Positions 9,322-18,765 of a stretch of 64,000 nt of DNA are shown here, piece after piece. How positions within the stretch are numbered: position 1 is the stretch's first letter; each line of letters opens with the position of its first letter. A program made the position numbers and the translations under genes. The stretch is from Solobacterium sp. Lineage in GTDB: Bacteria; Bacillota_I; Bacilli_A; Erysipelotrichales; Erysipelotrichaceae. Under the pieces are notes generated by a model, which did not search any database, had not been told where the DNA came from, and saw only the letters and a list, made by a program, of their open reading frames with translations. Where the stretch lies: contig JAFWNG010000029.1 of assembly GCA_017510405.1 (NCBI GenBank), positions 1-64,000 of the forward strand, given 5' to 3'.

Positions 9322-10737
9322 ATGCCGGAGAATTCCGGTAAGCAGCGCATTTACATCTGTATCGACCTGAAATCCTATTACGCTTCCGTAGAATGCGTGT
9401 ACCGTCATCTCGATCCGCTGCGGGCAAATCTGCTCGTGGCCGATGAGACGCGTTCCGACAAGACGATCTGTCTTGCCGTATCGCCGTCTCTCAAGGCAAT
9501 GGGTGTTCCGTCCCGTCCCCGTCTGTTTGAAGCAAAGCAGAAGATCCGGGAATACGAACGGACGCATCACTGCCGGGTCGATTATATTATCGCAATGCCC
9601 CGGATGGCGGAATACGAACGCGTATCGGCACAGATCTATGCCGTCTATCTGCGCTATGCGGCATCCGAGGACATCCATGTCTACAGCATCGATGAAGCAT
9701 TCATTGACGCCACGCCGTATCTGCATCTGTATCAGGAAAAAGCGCAGGAAAACGGCATGTCCCCGCCGCACTGCATGGCTGTCACAATGATCCGGGACGT
9801 TCTTTCCGAGACCGGCATCACTGCCACCGTGGGCATCGGCACGAACATGTATCTTGCCAAAGTAGCCATGGATATCGTTGCCAAGAAAGCGAAAGCGGAC
9901 AGGGACGGCGTGCGCATTGCCGAGCTGAACGAGGAAAGCTACAAGTACCTGCTCTGGGATCACACGCCGCTGACGGACTTCTGGCAGATGGGACCGGGCA
10001 AATCCGCCCGTCTGGAACGGGTCGGCATCCATACGATGGGACAGCTGGCCGCGCTTTCGCTGGCCGATGAAGAATGGCTGTATAAAACATTCGGGATCGA
10101 TGCCGAGATCCTGATCGACCATGCCTGGGGGATCGAGCCGGTCACCATGGCCGACATCAAGAATTACCACTCCGCCGGCCACAGTCTCAGCAGCGGACAG
10201 GTCCTCCCCCGTCCATATGCCTTTGCCGAGGCACGCCTTGTCTTTCTGGAAATGGTGGACGGTCTGTGCGCCGATCTGTTTGAAAAGAACCTGTCGACAC
10301 GGACGCTGTCATTCTGGATCAGCTACGATCCCCTGTCACTGGAAAAGAATCCCGATTATACGGGACCGGTCGTACTGGATTACTACGGCCGCCTGCATCC
10401 GAAGCATACCGGCGGCACGGTACGGTTTCACAACCGCACCAACAGTCTGAAGCAGATCTCGGCAGCCCTGTGCGGCCTGTTTGACCGCCGCGTAAATCCG
10501 GATTTCTATGTCCGCCGTCTCGGCGTATGCGCGGAAGACACCATTCCCGGAGGCGGCTGGCTTCAGCTGGATATGTTTACCGATTATGACGCTCTGGAAC
10601 GGGAAGCACGCATCCAGCGGGCACTTTCCCACATCCGCAGAAAGTATGGAAAAAACGCTGTTCTCAAGGGAACGAATCTGATGGACGGCGGCACCGCAAA
10701 AGAAAGAAACGGACAGATCGGAGGCCATCGCGCTTAA
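9322..10737 (+). CDS. Y-family DNA polymerase (UmuC/ImpB-type)
   Basis: 471 aa error-prone lesion-bypass polymerase. Palm residues are visible in IDLKSYYASVEC (first Asp) and SIDEAFID (Asp-Glu pair); the little finger follows from ~250. It has the UmuC-like long form seen on Firmicutes plasmids and conjugative elements, rather than the shorter DinB. GGAGG lies upstream of ATG 9322. It sits 73 nt after the ImmA-like gene, so the peptidase/repressor pair probably controls its expression. Confidence 0.92.
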   Translation: MPENSGKQRIYICIDLKSYYASVECVYRHLDPLRANLLVADETRSDKTICLAVSPSLKAMGVPSRPRLFEAKQKIREYERTHHCRVDYIIAMPRMAEYERVSAQIYAVYLRYAASEDIHVYSIDEAFIDATPYLHLYQEKAQENGMSPPHCMAVTMIRDVLSETGITATVGIGTNMYLAKVAMDIVAKKAKADRDGVRIAELNEESYKYLLWDHTPLTDFWQMGPGKSARLERVGIHTMGQLAALSLADEEWLYKTFGIDAEILIDHAWGIEPVTMADIKNYHSAGHSLSSGQVLPRPYAFAEARLVFLEMVDGLCADLFEKNLSTRTLSFWISYDPLSLEKNPDYTGPVVLDYYGRLHPKHTGGTVRFHNRTNSLKQISAALCGLFDRRVNPDFYVRRLGVCAEDTIPGGGWLQLDMFTDYDALEREARIQRALSHIRRKYGKNAVLKGTNLMDGGTAKERNGQIGGHRA

Positions 10738-10772
10738 AAGACCTCCTTTCTGCCGAAAGGAGATCATCATTT

Positions 10773-11285
10773 ATGACGCAGACTGTTTCCATCGGCCTTG
10801 TCCCGAGGCCGCATGATTTTAAGTATGCCCGCATCGCCGACATGGGACGTCCGGTACATGAAGGCGACTATTTTTCCATCCGGCATCCAAAGATGAACTG
10901 TGCGAAACGGGCGAAGATCTTCGCTCCGTTTGCGGCGCTGCGCGGATTCGATTTCGAGATCCTGTGCAAGGATGTCCGCTATGAAGAGAAACGCGAACTG
11001 ACGGTTCAGAAAACAGCAGCGCTCAATGAGACACTGCTGTATCTTCAGAACGCTGCTGCAAACCGGCATATGGTCGTTGAACATCCCGTCACTGTTACAG
11101 CGGAATACTACATTCCGTGCAGTGACGTCAATCACGAGGCATACCGGAAAAAAGGAAGCTATATCTTCATCACCGGCATCGTACAGTATGTCGATGCCGT
11201 GGCAAAGACGATCCGCATCGATGATACCGTGATCACATTTGAAGATCTTTACGGTATTACGCTGTCCTCACCGCAGACCGGATAA
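10773..11285 (+). CDS. YolD-like protein
   Basis: 170 aa, longer than typical YolD (~100 aa). The core KMNCAKRAKIFAPFAALRGFDF matches the family motif (RAKIFAPFDALRG). YolD-like proteins are found beside UmuC-like polymerases (e.g. YqjW/YqjX, UvrX/YolD) and may be their accessory subunit. It follows the polymerase by 35 nt with its own AAAGGAG site. The C-terminal ~70 residues (ending in IRIDDTVITFEDLYGI) resemble the small beta domain seen in longer YolD proteins. Ends convergently 5 nt from an ATPase gene. Confidence 0.75.
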   Translation: MTQTVSIGLVPRPHDFKYARIADMGRPVHEGDYFSIRHPKMNCAKRAKIFAPFAALRGFDFEILCKDVRYEEKRELTVQKTAALNETLLYLQNAAANRHMVVEHPVTVTAEYYIPCSDVNHEAYRKKGSYIFITGIVQYVDAVAKTIRIDDTVITFEDLYGITLSSPQTG

Positions 11286-11290
11286 CGGGA

Positions 11291-12016
11291 TCACTCCGAT
11301 TCATCAAACAGATCTTTCAGGATCCGTTCCCGGTAATTCAGAAACAGTTTCGTAAGACGGTAACTGTCGGTCTCCTCCCAGGTGATCGGGTGCACCGGTC
11401 CGTCATCAAACGTCAGGATCTCAGCACCCGGATAGCCCATAAGGACCGGTGAATGCGTGACAATCAGAAACTGCGAGCCGTTCTGTACAGAGCGGTGGAT
11501 CACCGCCAGAAGCGCCATCTGCCGCTGTACGGAAAGCGCCGCTTCCGGTTCATCCAGCAGATACAGGCCTCTCATCTCAAACTTCTCAACTGCCAGACCA
11601 AGAAAGCTTTCACCGTGGGACATCTTGTGATACTCCGCGGAAGGAACCGCGCCGGAACGGGCATATTCTTCCTCCATCGTCGCGACATTGAAGAAACTCT
11701 CCGCCCGCAGGAAATATCCCCATTTTTCTCTTCTTGCCCCGCGGATCAGAGAACTGTAGTCCCTTAATGCGGCATCGGCCTGATACGTCGAGAAATTGTA
11801 GTTCTTGGAACCGCCTTCCGCGTTGAATCCCGCGTTCTGCGCCACTGCCTCAAGCAGCGTGGATTTGCCGCTGCCGTTTTCTCCGGTAAACACGGTGACC
11901 GGGGAGCGGAACGGGATCTCCGCAACGTTGTACAGCGCCGGTATCTCACACAGGTAGCTGTCCCGCGGCACAGTATCCCAGTGCATCTGTACACTGCGAA
12001 TAAACAGATCGTTCAT
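11291..12016 (-). CDS. ABC-class AAA ATPase (COG3910-like)
   Basis: 241 aa. Walker A GENGSGKSTLLEA at ~45, ABC signature-like MSHGESFLGL at ~145, Walker B LYLLDEPEAALS at ~165 and an H-loop in IVTHSPVLMG. No membrane segments, so a soluble SMC/RecF-like ATPase of unknown function. Its start lies 3 nt after the lpdA stop, so it is the last gene of the gcv transcription unit. The functional link to glycine cleavage is unclear. Confidence 0.85.
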   Translation of the reverse strand: MNDLFIRSVQMHWDTVPRDSYLCEIPALYNVAEIPFRSPVTVFTGENGSGKSTLLEAVAQNAGFNAEGGSKNYNFSTYQADAALRDYSSLIRGARREKWGYFLRAESFFNVATMEEEYARSGAVPSAEYHKMSHGESFLGLAVEKFEMRGLYLLDEPEAALSVQRQMALLAVIHRSVQNGSQFLIVTHSPVLMGYPGAEILTFDDGPVHPITWEETDSYRLTKLFLNYRERILKDLFDESE

Positions 12017-12019
12017 GGT

Positions 12020-13381
12020 CTACTGCAGTTTTTTCACAGCTGCTTCAAGAGCCGGGACGACTGCCTCGGCAAATGTCGGATGCCCGTGGATCACCTTCAG
12101 CAGCTGTCCGACAGTCATGCCGGACGAAACCGCGGCGGCCATTTCCTGGATCAGATCTGTAGCCCGTTCGCACATCATTACAGCGCCGAGAATTCTTCCG
12201 CTCTCTTTCTCCGCAGTGATCTTGATGAATCCCCGTTCGCTCTCCTGGATCAGGGAGCGGGCATTGGACAGGGTATTGGCTTTTCCGGTCACGGCACTGA
12301 TTCCGGCGGCAGCTGCTTCTTTTTCCGTCAGGCCGACAGAAGCGATCTCCGGACATGTATATACACCGGCCGGAATACAGGACATATCACGTCCCGGCGG
12401 CTCATTGAGCATTGCCCGCACTGCATTTACCGCCATGGCTTCCGCGGTATGGGCAAGCTGCGGATAACTGCCGGCAGCGTCTCCGACCGCGTAAATATGC
12501 GGGAAGGATGTACGGTACTGTTCATCGATCACAAAGCGTCCGCGATTCATTTCCGGCTTTTCTCCGGCAAATACATCCGTGACTGCCCGGCGTCCCGCTG
12601 CCAGCAGAACAGCGTCAGCCTCTGCCGTTTTTACCGTTCCCTTTTCCTCATACGTGACCGTCAGGCCGCTGTCTGTCTTTTCAATCTTCTGCACAAATGA
12701 TCTGACATGTGTATCGATCCCGCGTTTTTTGAATATAAGCGCGAGGCTTCTTCCGATCTCGCTGTCCATTGCCGGCAGTAATGTATCCATCGCTTCGATG
12801 ACCGTCACGGCCGTACCGAAGGCTTCATAAATGCCGGCGATCTCACAGCCGATCACACCTCCGCCGATGATGATCAGCCGCTCAAACTGCGGAATATCGC
12901 GCAGGATGTCATCACTGGTGATCACTCCGGGCAGATCCGCGCCTTCCACCGGCAGCCGGGCTGGCACAGATCCGGCCGCGATCAGAATGTTCTCAGCGGT
13001 ATAGGATGTACCGTCAGCCGTCACCGTGTGTTCGTCCGTGATGCAGGCATGCGCGCGGATTACTTCGATCTTCCGGGCTTTGAGCTGTTTCTCAAGCCCT
13101 TCCCTCTGGACGCCAATGACCTGTTCTTTTTTCTCATTCAGCCTGCCGATATCGATCCGCAGGGATTCCGCACAGAGCGCACCGTTCTGTGCCGACTTCA
13201 GTTCCCGGTACAGATCGGCTGTATGTACCAGTGTCTTTGTAGGTATGCATCCGCGGTTCAGGCAGGTTCCGCCGGCTTCGCGTTCTTCAAACAGACAGAC
13301 GCGCATTTTCCGGTCTGCCGCTTCAAACGCAGCCGTATAGCCGCCCGGTCCGCCGCCGATAATGATCAGATCATACTGCAT
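12020..13381 (-). CDS. lpdA: Dihydrolipoyl dehydrogenase (E3 / L-protein)
   Basis: Flavoprotein that reoxidises dihydrolipoyl-GcvH with NAD+. 453 aa, no N-terminal lipoyl domain. FAD motif GGGPGGYTAAFEA, redox-active disulfide GGTCLNRGCIPTK, NAD site IIGGGVIGCEIAG, FAD-binding VGDAAG and catalytic IHGHPTFAE with the His-Glu pair. It overlaps lplA by 11 nt in the gcv operon, so its partner is the glycine cleavage H protein rather than a 2-oxo acid complex. Confidence 0.95.
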   Translation of the reverse strand: MQYDLIIIGGGPGGYTAAFEAADRKMRVCLFEEREAGGTCLNRGCIPTKTLVHTADLYRELKSAQNGALCAESLRIDIGRLNEKKEQVIGVQREGLEKQLKARKIEVIRAHACITDEHTVTADGTSYTAENILIAAGSVPARLPVEGADLPGVITSDDILRDIPQFERLIIIGGGVIGCEIAGIYEAFGTAVTVIEAMDTLLPAMDSEIGRSLALIFKKRGIDTHVRSFVQKIEKTDSGLTVTYEEKGTVKTAEADAVLLAAGRRAVTDVFAGEKPEMNRGRFVIDEQYRTSFPHIYAVGDAAGSYPQLAHTAEAMAVNAVRAMLNEPPGRDMSCIPAGVYTCPEIASVGLTEKEAAAAGISAVTGKANTLSNARSLIQESERGFIKITAEKESGRILGAVMMCERATDLIQEMAAAVSSGMTVGQLLKVIHGHPTFAEAVVPALEAAVKKLQ

Positions 13382-14360
13382 TTTGTTCCTCCAGTTGTTT
13401 CAGCCACACAAGTATATCATCTCTGACCGTACTCTCCGGCAGAGTGCAGAAACGGCTGTAGATTTCTGACATGCGATACGGGATCCCCCGCAGGATCTCT
13501 TTCATGGCATCGATCGTTTCCGGATCCATGGAATCCGACCAGACAGAAAGTTCCGTAATTCTGTCATTCTCGACATGAAACTCAAAACGGATCCCGCCCC
13601 AGGCAAACCGTTTTTCCAGAACCTCTTCAAAAGGAATATCCGGGCCGAAGATCCATTCTTCCGAACCATAGCGGCGGATATACATTTCCAGTCGGGATGG
13701 ATCCATGCGTTCAAACGGCTGCGGCATACATCCGTATTCCTTCTCAGCGGCATGGATCATGGCTTTCCGCGCATTTTCCGGATCGATCTGAGGACAGATC
13801 TCTTTGAGATTCATGACCCGGCTGCGGACGGAATCCACACCGCGTGCTTTCAGTTTTTCGGGATCCGGACGAAGATAGCGGCTCATCGCCGTCAGATCGG
13901 TATCGATCAGCAGTGTGCCGTGCTGCAGAGAGACGCCGTGACTGTGATAATACGCATTGCCGGACACTTTCCGTCCCTGTACCGTAACGTCATTTCTTCC
14001 GGAAACGGCAGCTTCGATCCCAAAAGATGCCAGCGCATCGCAGAGGATCTCCGTCTGCCGCTTCACGTCGTAGTTCTCATCCTTTGTGATAAAAGAAAAA
14101 TTCAGATTGCCAAGGTCATGATAGACTGCCCCGCCTCCGGAAGAGCGGCGTACCAGATGTACGCCGTTCTCACGGATCCGCTCAAGCTGACACTCTTTGC
14201 GGATATTCTGATTTTTTCCGATCACGATCGTATTGTCATTCTGCCACAGATACAGGATCATCTCCTCGGGATGAACCAGTTCCATCAGTACGGATTCCAG
14301 GGCAAGATTCTGCACCGGATCAGATCCGTCCGCATGAATGACAGACAGTCGTTTAATCAT
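13371..14360 (-). CDS. lplA: Lipoate-protein ligase A
   Basis: Attaches lipoate to the conserved Lys of carrier proteins such as GcvH. 329 aa. The catalytic-domain motif VRRSSGGGAVYHDLGNLNFSF and the lipoate-site segment NDVTVQGRKVSGNAYY are visible, and a C-terminal LplA accessory domain follows from ~240. I chose ATG 14360 (MIKRLSVIHADG), overlapping the gcvPB stop by 8 nt; the longer frame to 14498 reads basic nonsense within gcvPB. Its position within the gcv operon fits salvage lipoylation of GcvH. Confidence 0.93.
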   Translation of the reverse strand: MIKRLSVIHADGSDPVQNLALESVLMELVHPEEMILYLWQNDNTIVIGKNQNIRKECQLERIRENGVHLVRRSSGGGAVYHDLGNLNFSFITKDENYDVKRQTEILCDALASFGIEAAVSGRNDVTVQGRKVSGNAYYHSHGVSLQHGTLLIDTDLTAMSRYLRPDPEKLKARGVDSVRSRVMNLKEICPQIDPENARKAMIHAAEKEYGCMPQPFERMDPSRLEMYIRRYGSEEWIFGPDIPFEEVLEKRFAWGGIRFEFHVENDRITELSVWSDSMDPETIDAMKEILRGIPYRMSEIYSRFCTLPESTVRDDILVWLKQLEEQNAV

Positions 14361-15780
14361 GAAGCGGTACGCGAAGTACCGGATGGCGCGCCGCCTTGAC
14401 TTCATCCGGCCGTTTGATCGGTGAATGATGCGGTGCTCCGTGCAGATACTCCGGATCCTCATGTGCTTTCTTCCAGACATCCAGGAAGATCTCAGCAACG
14501 TGATCCAGCATTTCTTTTGATTCCGTCTCGGTCGGTTCGACCATCAGAGCTTCATGTACGTTAAGCGGGAAGTACATTGTCGGCGGATGAATTCCGTAAT
14601 CCTGCAGTGCCTTGGCAACATCCATGGCACTGACGCCGATTTCTTTCTTCAGTCCTTCCAGCGTCAGGACAAACTCATGCATACAGATGCCCTTGTTTGC
14701 CAGTTCATAAGTATCTTCCAGTTTGTGCTTGAGGTAGTTCGCGTTGAGTACTGCGTTCTGTGCTGCCTCAGGAACTCCCTGTTTTCCAAGAGCGGTCAGG
14801 TACGCAAACGCCTTGACGATGACCAGGAAGTTTCCGTGGAAGCTGCGGACTGCGCCGATGCTTTCTTCCGAACGCTGTTCAATGGAATACACACCATCTT
14901 TTTCTGTGATGCGGTCACCCGGAAGATACGCCTCCAGGAACTTCTTACAACCTACCGGACCGCTTCCCGGACCGCCGCCGCCGTGCGGGGTGGAGAAGGA
15001 TTTGTGCAGATTCAGATGGATGCAGTCAAATCCCATATCACCCGGACGTACGATGCCCATGACAGGATTCAGGTTGGCACCGTCGTAGTAGCATAAGCCT
15101 CCGGCCGCGTGGACGATCTCTGTGATCTGCTGAATATTGCGGTCAAAGATGCCGAGCGTATTCGGATTTGTCAGCATCAGACCGGCAGTATCCTCACCGC
15201 ACGCTTCTTTCAGGCGTTCCAGATCGACGCAGCCGTCCGGTGCGGAAGGAATATTCACGACCGTGAATCCGCACATGGCGGAACTTGCCGGATTGGTTCC
15301 GTGAGCGGAATCCGGAACGATGATCTTTGTTCTTTCCGGATGCCCGGACAGTTCATGATATCTCTTGATCAGCATGAGGCCGGTCAGCTCACCATGCGCT
15401 CCGGCAGCCGGCTGGAATGTCATGGCATCCATGCCGGTGATCTCACACAGATATTTTTCCGCTGTATGCAGCAGTTTCAGACTGCCCTGTACATGGTCCT
15501 GGGTCGGATGGATATTCGTGAATCCGCTCAGGGACGCAGCCCGCTCATTGATCTTCGGATTGTATTTCATCGTACAGGAGCCGAGCGGATAGAATCCGTC
15601 GTTGACGCCGAATGTCTGTTTGGCAAGTTCGGTGTAATGGCGGCTGATATCCGTTTCGGAAAGCTCCGGCAGATGGAGCGCGGATGAACGCGTTTCCGCC
15701 GGTGTACGGACTTCTACATCACATGCCGGCAGGATCGAACAGTGTCTTCCCGGTACACTTCTGTCAAACAGTGTCTTCAT
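14353..15780 (-). CDS. gcvPB: Glycine dehydrogenase (decarboxylating) subunit 2
   Basis: PLP-carrying beta subunit of the split P-protein that decarboxylates glycine and loads the aminomethyl group onto GcvH. 475 aa. The PLP Lys lies in HLNLHKSFSTPHGGGGPGSG. ATG 15780 follows AAGGAGGTG and overlaps the gcvPA stop (ATGA). Residues in the extension to 15840 are out of family. Confidence 0.96.
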   Translation of the reverse strand: MKTLFDRSVPGRHCSILPACDVEVRTPAETRSSALHLPELSETDISRHYTELAKQTFGVNDGFYPLGSCTMKYNPKINERAASLSGFTNIHPTQDHVQGSLKLLHTAEKYLCEITGMDAMTFQPAAGAHGELTGLMLIKRYHELSGHPERTKIIVPDSAHGTNPASSAMCGFTVVNIPSAPDGCVDLERLKEACGEDTAGLMLTNPNTLGIFDRNIQQITEIVHAAGGLCYYDGANLNPVMGIVRPGDMGFDCIHLNLHKSFSTPHGGGGPGSGPVGCKKFLEAYLPGDRITEKDGVYSIEQRSEESIGAVRSFHGNFLVIVKAFAYLTALGKQGVPEAAQNAVLNANYLKHKLEDTYELANKGICMHEFVLTLEGLKKEIGVSAMDVAKALQDYGIHPPTMYFPLNVHEALMVEPTETESKEMLDHVAEIFLDVWKKAHEDPEYLHGAPHHSPIKRPDEVKAARHPVLRVPLHD

Positions 15781-17069
15781 GCGGACACCTCCTTTACAAG
15801 TGCATCGATCTCTTCTTTTGTATTCGCTTCCGTTGCGCACCAGAGAATGCCGCCTTCGACCGGCTGGCCGCCGAGGATCCCCTTCGCGTCCAGTTTCGCA
15901 AGCATGGCTTCCGGATCATCGCATACTGTCACGAACTCCTGGAAGAAGTCTGCGTCGTATGCACGCTTCAGGCCGATGCGCTCAAATTCCTGTGCCAGAT
16001 AATGGGACTTGCTGTAGCACTGGCGGGCAGCTTCCCGCATGCCTTCCGGTCCCATTGCCGCAAGATATACCGAAGCAGTCATTGCGCACAGAGCTTCGTT
16101 GGAGCAGATGTTGGAAGATGCCTTTTCCCGGCGGATATGCTGTTCACGCGCCTGCAGTGTCAGGACATATGCCTTATTCCCGTCGGCGTCTGTCGTTTCA
16201 CCGACAATGCGGCCGGGCAGCTTGCGCATCATTTTGGAAGTCGCCGCCATGAAGCCGAGATACGGTCCGCCGAACGACAGCGGCATGCCCAGCGGCTGTC
16301 CTTCGCCGATGGCAATATCCGCACCGTATTCCGCCGGCGACGGAAGCAGACACATGGCAAACGGATCCATGCTTAATACATAGGTCAGTCCGGCTGCGTG
16401 AGCACACTCACCTGCTGCCTTTGCGTCTTCGATAATGCCGAAATAATTCGGCTGCTGAAGGATCAGACACGACGCGCCTTCTCCGTCAACACCGGACAGA
16501 TCCGTCTTTCCGTCTTTGAGCGGAAGCACGACTACTTCATCCTGAGCCGCCCAGCAGTACGTACGGACCACCTTCAGCGTATCGGGATGAACGCCGGCTG
16601 AAATATAGACCTTCTTCTTTTTCGGCGTACGGCACATGGAAACGGCTTCCGCCGCAGCCACTGCACCGTCATAGACCGACGCATTCGAGACATCCATACC
16701 GGTCAGTTCACAGATCATCGTCTGGTATTCAAAGATCGACTGCAGAACACCCTGAGAGATCTCTGCCTGATACGGTGTATAAGCCGTAACGAATTCTTCT
16801 TTGTTTACCACGCTCTGAACGATTGCAGGAATGTAATGCCTGTATGCACCGGCGCCGCGGAATACAGACAGGTATTCTTTATTCTCCATTGCGAGGGAAC
16901 GCAGGATCCGGTCGGTCTCCAGCTCACTCTTCCCGTCCGGAAGATCCAGCGGTTCTTTCCGCTTCAGTTCATCCGGTATATCGCGGTACAGATCTTCCAT
17001 GGAAGAGAAGCCGGCTTCCCTCAGCATTTCTTCGCGCTGTTTCAGCGTTGAGGGAACATAGCTTCCCAT
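15777..17069 (-). CDS. gcvPA: Glycine dehydrogenase (decarboxylating) subunit 1
   Basis: Alpha subunit of the two-part P-protein found in Firmicutes, archaea and some other bacteria. 430 aa, starting MGSYVPSTLKQREEML. Shows the typical HYIPAIVQSV and YTPYQAEISQGVLQSIFEYQ segments that contact subunit 2. The start codon is 1 nt after the gcvH stop. It lacks the PLP lysine, as expected. Confidence 0.96.
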   Translation of the reverse strand: MGSYVPSTLKQREEMLREAGFSSMEDLYRDIPDELKRKEPLDLPDGKSELETDRILRSLAMENKEYLSVFRGAGAYRHYIPAIVQSVVNKEEFVTAYTPYQAEISQGVLQSIFEYQTMICELTGMDVSNASVYDGAVAAAEAVSMCRTPKKKKVYISAGVHPDTLKVVRTYCWAAQDEVVVLPLKDGKTDLSGVDGEGASCLILQQPNYFGIIEDAKAAGECAHAAGLTYVLSMDPFAMCLLPSPAEYGADIAIGEGQPLGMPLSFGGPYLGFMAATSKMMRKLPGRIVGETTDADGNKAYVLTLQAREQHIRREKASSNICSNEALCAMTASVYLAAMGPEGMREAARQCYSKSHYLAQEFERIGLKRAYDADFFQEFVTVCDDPEAMLAKLDAKGILGGQPVEGGILWCATEANTKEEIDALVKEVSA

Positions 17070-17070
17070 G

Positions 17071-17454
17071 TCAGTTCCCCTCTTCCTCGCAGTGTTTCTC
17101 GTATGCTTCGGCATCCAGCAGTTCATCTGCGTCACTAACATCGCTCAGGCGGAACAGCCATGCGCCGTACGGATCTTCATTGATCTTTTCCGGAGCATCG
17201 AGCAGTTCTTCGTTGACTTCCGTAACAGTTCCGCTCACCGGAGCATATACGTCGGAAACAGCCTTTACAGATTCCACGTCGCAGATGGTCTCACCCTTTA
17301 CGGCTTCGGCATCCGGTTCCGGCAGATTGACGAATACGAGGTCACCCAGTGCATCCTGGGCATAGTCTGTCAGTCCGACTTCGCATTCCGTATCGGATGT
17401 AAAGCGTACCCACTCATGAGTCTTTGCATACTTCAGTTCTACAGGTGTTTTCAT
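17071..17454 (-). CDS. gcvH: Glycine cleavage system H protein
   Basis: 127 aa lipoyl carrier. The lipoylation site is the Lys in [18 protein letters not shown]. The N-terminal [10 protein letters not shown] is the family hallmark, and the C-terminal acidic tail ([13 protein letters not shown]) is typical. Lies 18 nt after gcvT. Confidence 0.97.
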   Translation of the reverse strand: MKTPVELKYAKTHEWVRFTSDTECEVGLTDYAQDALGDLVFVNLPEPDAEAVKGETICDVESVKAVSDVYAPVSGTVTEVNEELLDAPEKINEDPYGAWLFRLSDVSDADELLDAEAYEKHCEEEGN

Positions 17455-17472
17455 TCTATTATTCTCCTTTAC

Positions 17473-18522
17473 CTATTTTTTATAAAACGGCAGTTCTGTA
17501 ACAACGCCTTCGATCCTTCTTCCGCGTACTTCTACCTGTACGATCGTACCGGGTTCATACGCCTGATCTGTCAGTGCCATGGCATATGCACCGCCGAGAT
17601 ACGGACAGTGCGTGCCCGATGTGACATGACCGATCTTCTCGTCACCGATATAAACATCGTAGTGTTCACGGGCAATGCCGCGGCCGGTGATCTTAATGCC
17701 GATGCGGTGACGGTTGGTGCGGGCCAGCATGCCTTCGCGGCCGATGAACTCCTTGTTCAGCTTAACGCCGAAGTCCAGTCCGGTCTCCAGCGGGCTGACG
17801 GTCGCATCCATCTCGTGTCCGTACAGCGGCATTCCCGCTTCCAGACGAAGTGTATCACGGGCTCCCAGTCCGCACGGTATGACGCGCTCATCTTTCAGGA
17901 TCGTCTCCCACAGGAAGACTGCGTCTTCCGGACGGCAGTAGATCTCAAAGCCGTACGATCCGGTATATCCCGTCTGAGACAGGATCACTTTCTTTCCGCA
18001 GATCTCCGTATCAATGAAGCTGTAATACTTCTGCGGCAGTTCCGTGTACTGACTCAGGATATCGCCGCTCAGCGGTCCCTGCAGGGCAAGCTGCGCATAC
18101 TGATCGGAAACGTCTTCAAAGACAACGTCTCCCTGAAGATGATCTCTGATCCAGGCGACGTCTTTGTGCCGGTTTGCGGCATTGACGACTACGAAGAAGT
18201 CTTCTTCCCCGCGGCGGTAGACGATCAGGTCATCCACACAGCCGCCGTCCTCATAGCACATAATGCCGTAGCGGACTCTTCCTTCCTTCAGATTTGTGTA
18301 GTCATTTGTGAAAATGTAATTGAGATTCTTCAGGGCATCCGGTCCTTTAAAGGTCACTTCGCCCATGTGTGAGACATCAAAAAGTCCTGCTTTTTCACGG
18401 ACTGCCATGTGCTCGCGGATCACACCGGTCGGATACTGCACAGGAAGCAGAAAACCGGCAAAATCCACGATTTTTCCATCCAAAGCAACATGTGCCTCGT
18501 AAAGAGGTGTTTTCTCTGCCAT
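17473..18522 (-). CDS. gcvT: Glycine cleavage system T protein (aminomethyltransferase)
   Basis: Releases ammonia from the aminomethyl-lipoyl group and forms 5,10-methylene-tetrahydrofolate. 349 aa from ATG 18522, chosen because GGAGG stands 11 nt upstream; a TTG at 18540 is less likely. Shows DVSHMGEV, YTNLKEGRVRYGIMCYEDGGCVDDL and TGYTGSYGFEIYC. First gene of the operon. A TACAAT -10 lies at 18567-18572 on the minus strand. I see no glycine riboswitch in the 220-nt leader region. Confidence 0.96.
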   Translation of the reverse strand: MAEKTPLYEAHVALDGKIVDFAGFLLPVQYPTGVIREHMAVREKAGLFDVSHMGEVTFKGPDALKNLNYIFTNDYTNLKEGRVRYGIMCYEDGGCVDDLIVYRRGEEDFFVVVNAANRHKDVAWIRDHLQGDVVFEDVSDQYAQLALQGPLSGDILSQYTELPQKYYSFIDTEICGKKVILSQTGYTGSYGFEIYCRPEDAVFLWETILKDERVIPCGLGARDTLRLEAGMPLYGHEMDATVSPLETGLDFGVKLNKEFIGREGMLARTNRHRIGIKITGRGIAREHYDVYIGDEKIGHVTSGTHCPYLGGAYAMALTDQAYEPGTIVQVEVRGRRIEGVVTELPFYKK

Positions 18523-18750
18523 ATCGAATGTTTCCTCCAATTATGATGTTCTTACTTCTTTCTATCATTGTATCTTAAAAGACTCAGGAAAACGTATGTC
18601 ACCGCATGAAAATTTCAGTCATTTGCTTTCTGAAACGTGTACGTATCTTTCAAGATTTTTCTCTGTGCAGCAGGCATCGTACGGATGGCGGTATACTGAT
18701 CCTCCTGCCCGGTCTGTGTAAGGCATGCAGTTTTTTCTTTGCACCGTCAG

Positions 18751-18765
18751 TGATACAATTCTTTT
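18751..18765 (+). promoter_or_regulatory. Extended -10 directly before a start codon (leaderless candidate)
   Basis: TGATACAAT at 18751-18759 and ATG at 18766, leaving 6 nt, so transcription should start at or next to the A of ATG. There is no Shine-Dalgarno. Confidence 0.65.

Noticed and set aside
18523-18765. Possible glycine riboswitch upstream of gcvT
   Set aside because: No tandem glycine-aptamer core or terminator was visible on the minus strand; only a -10-like TACAAT was found.
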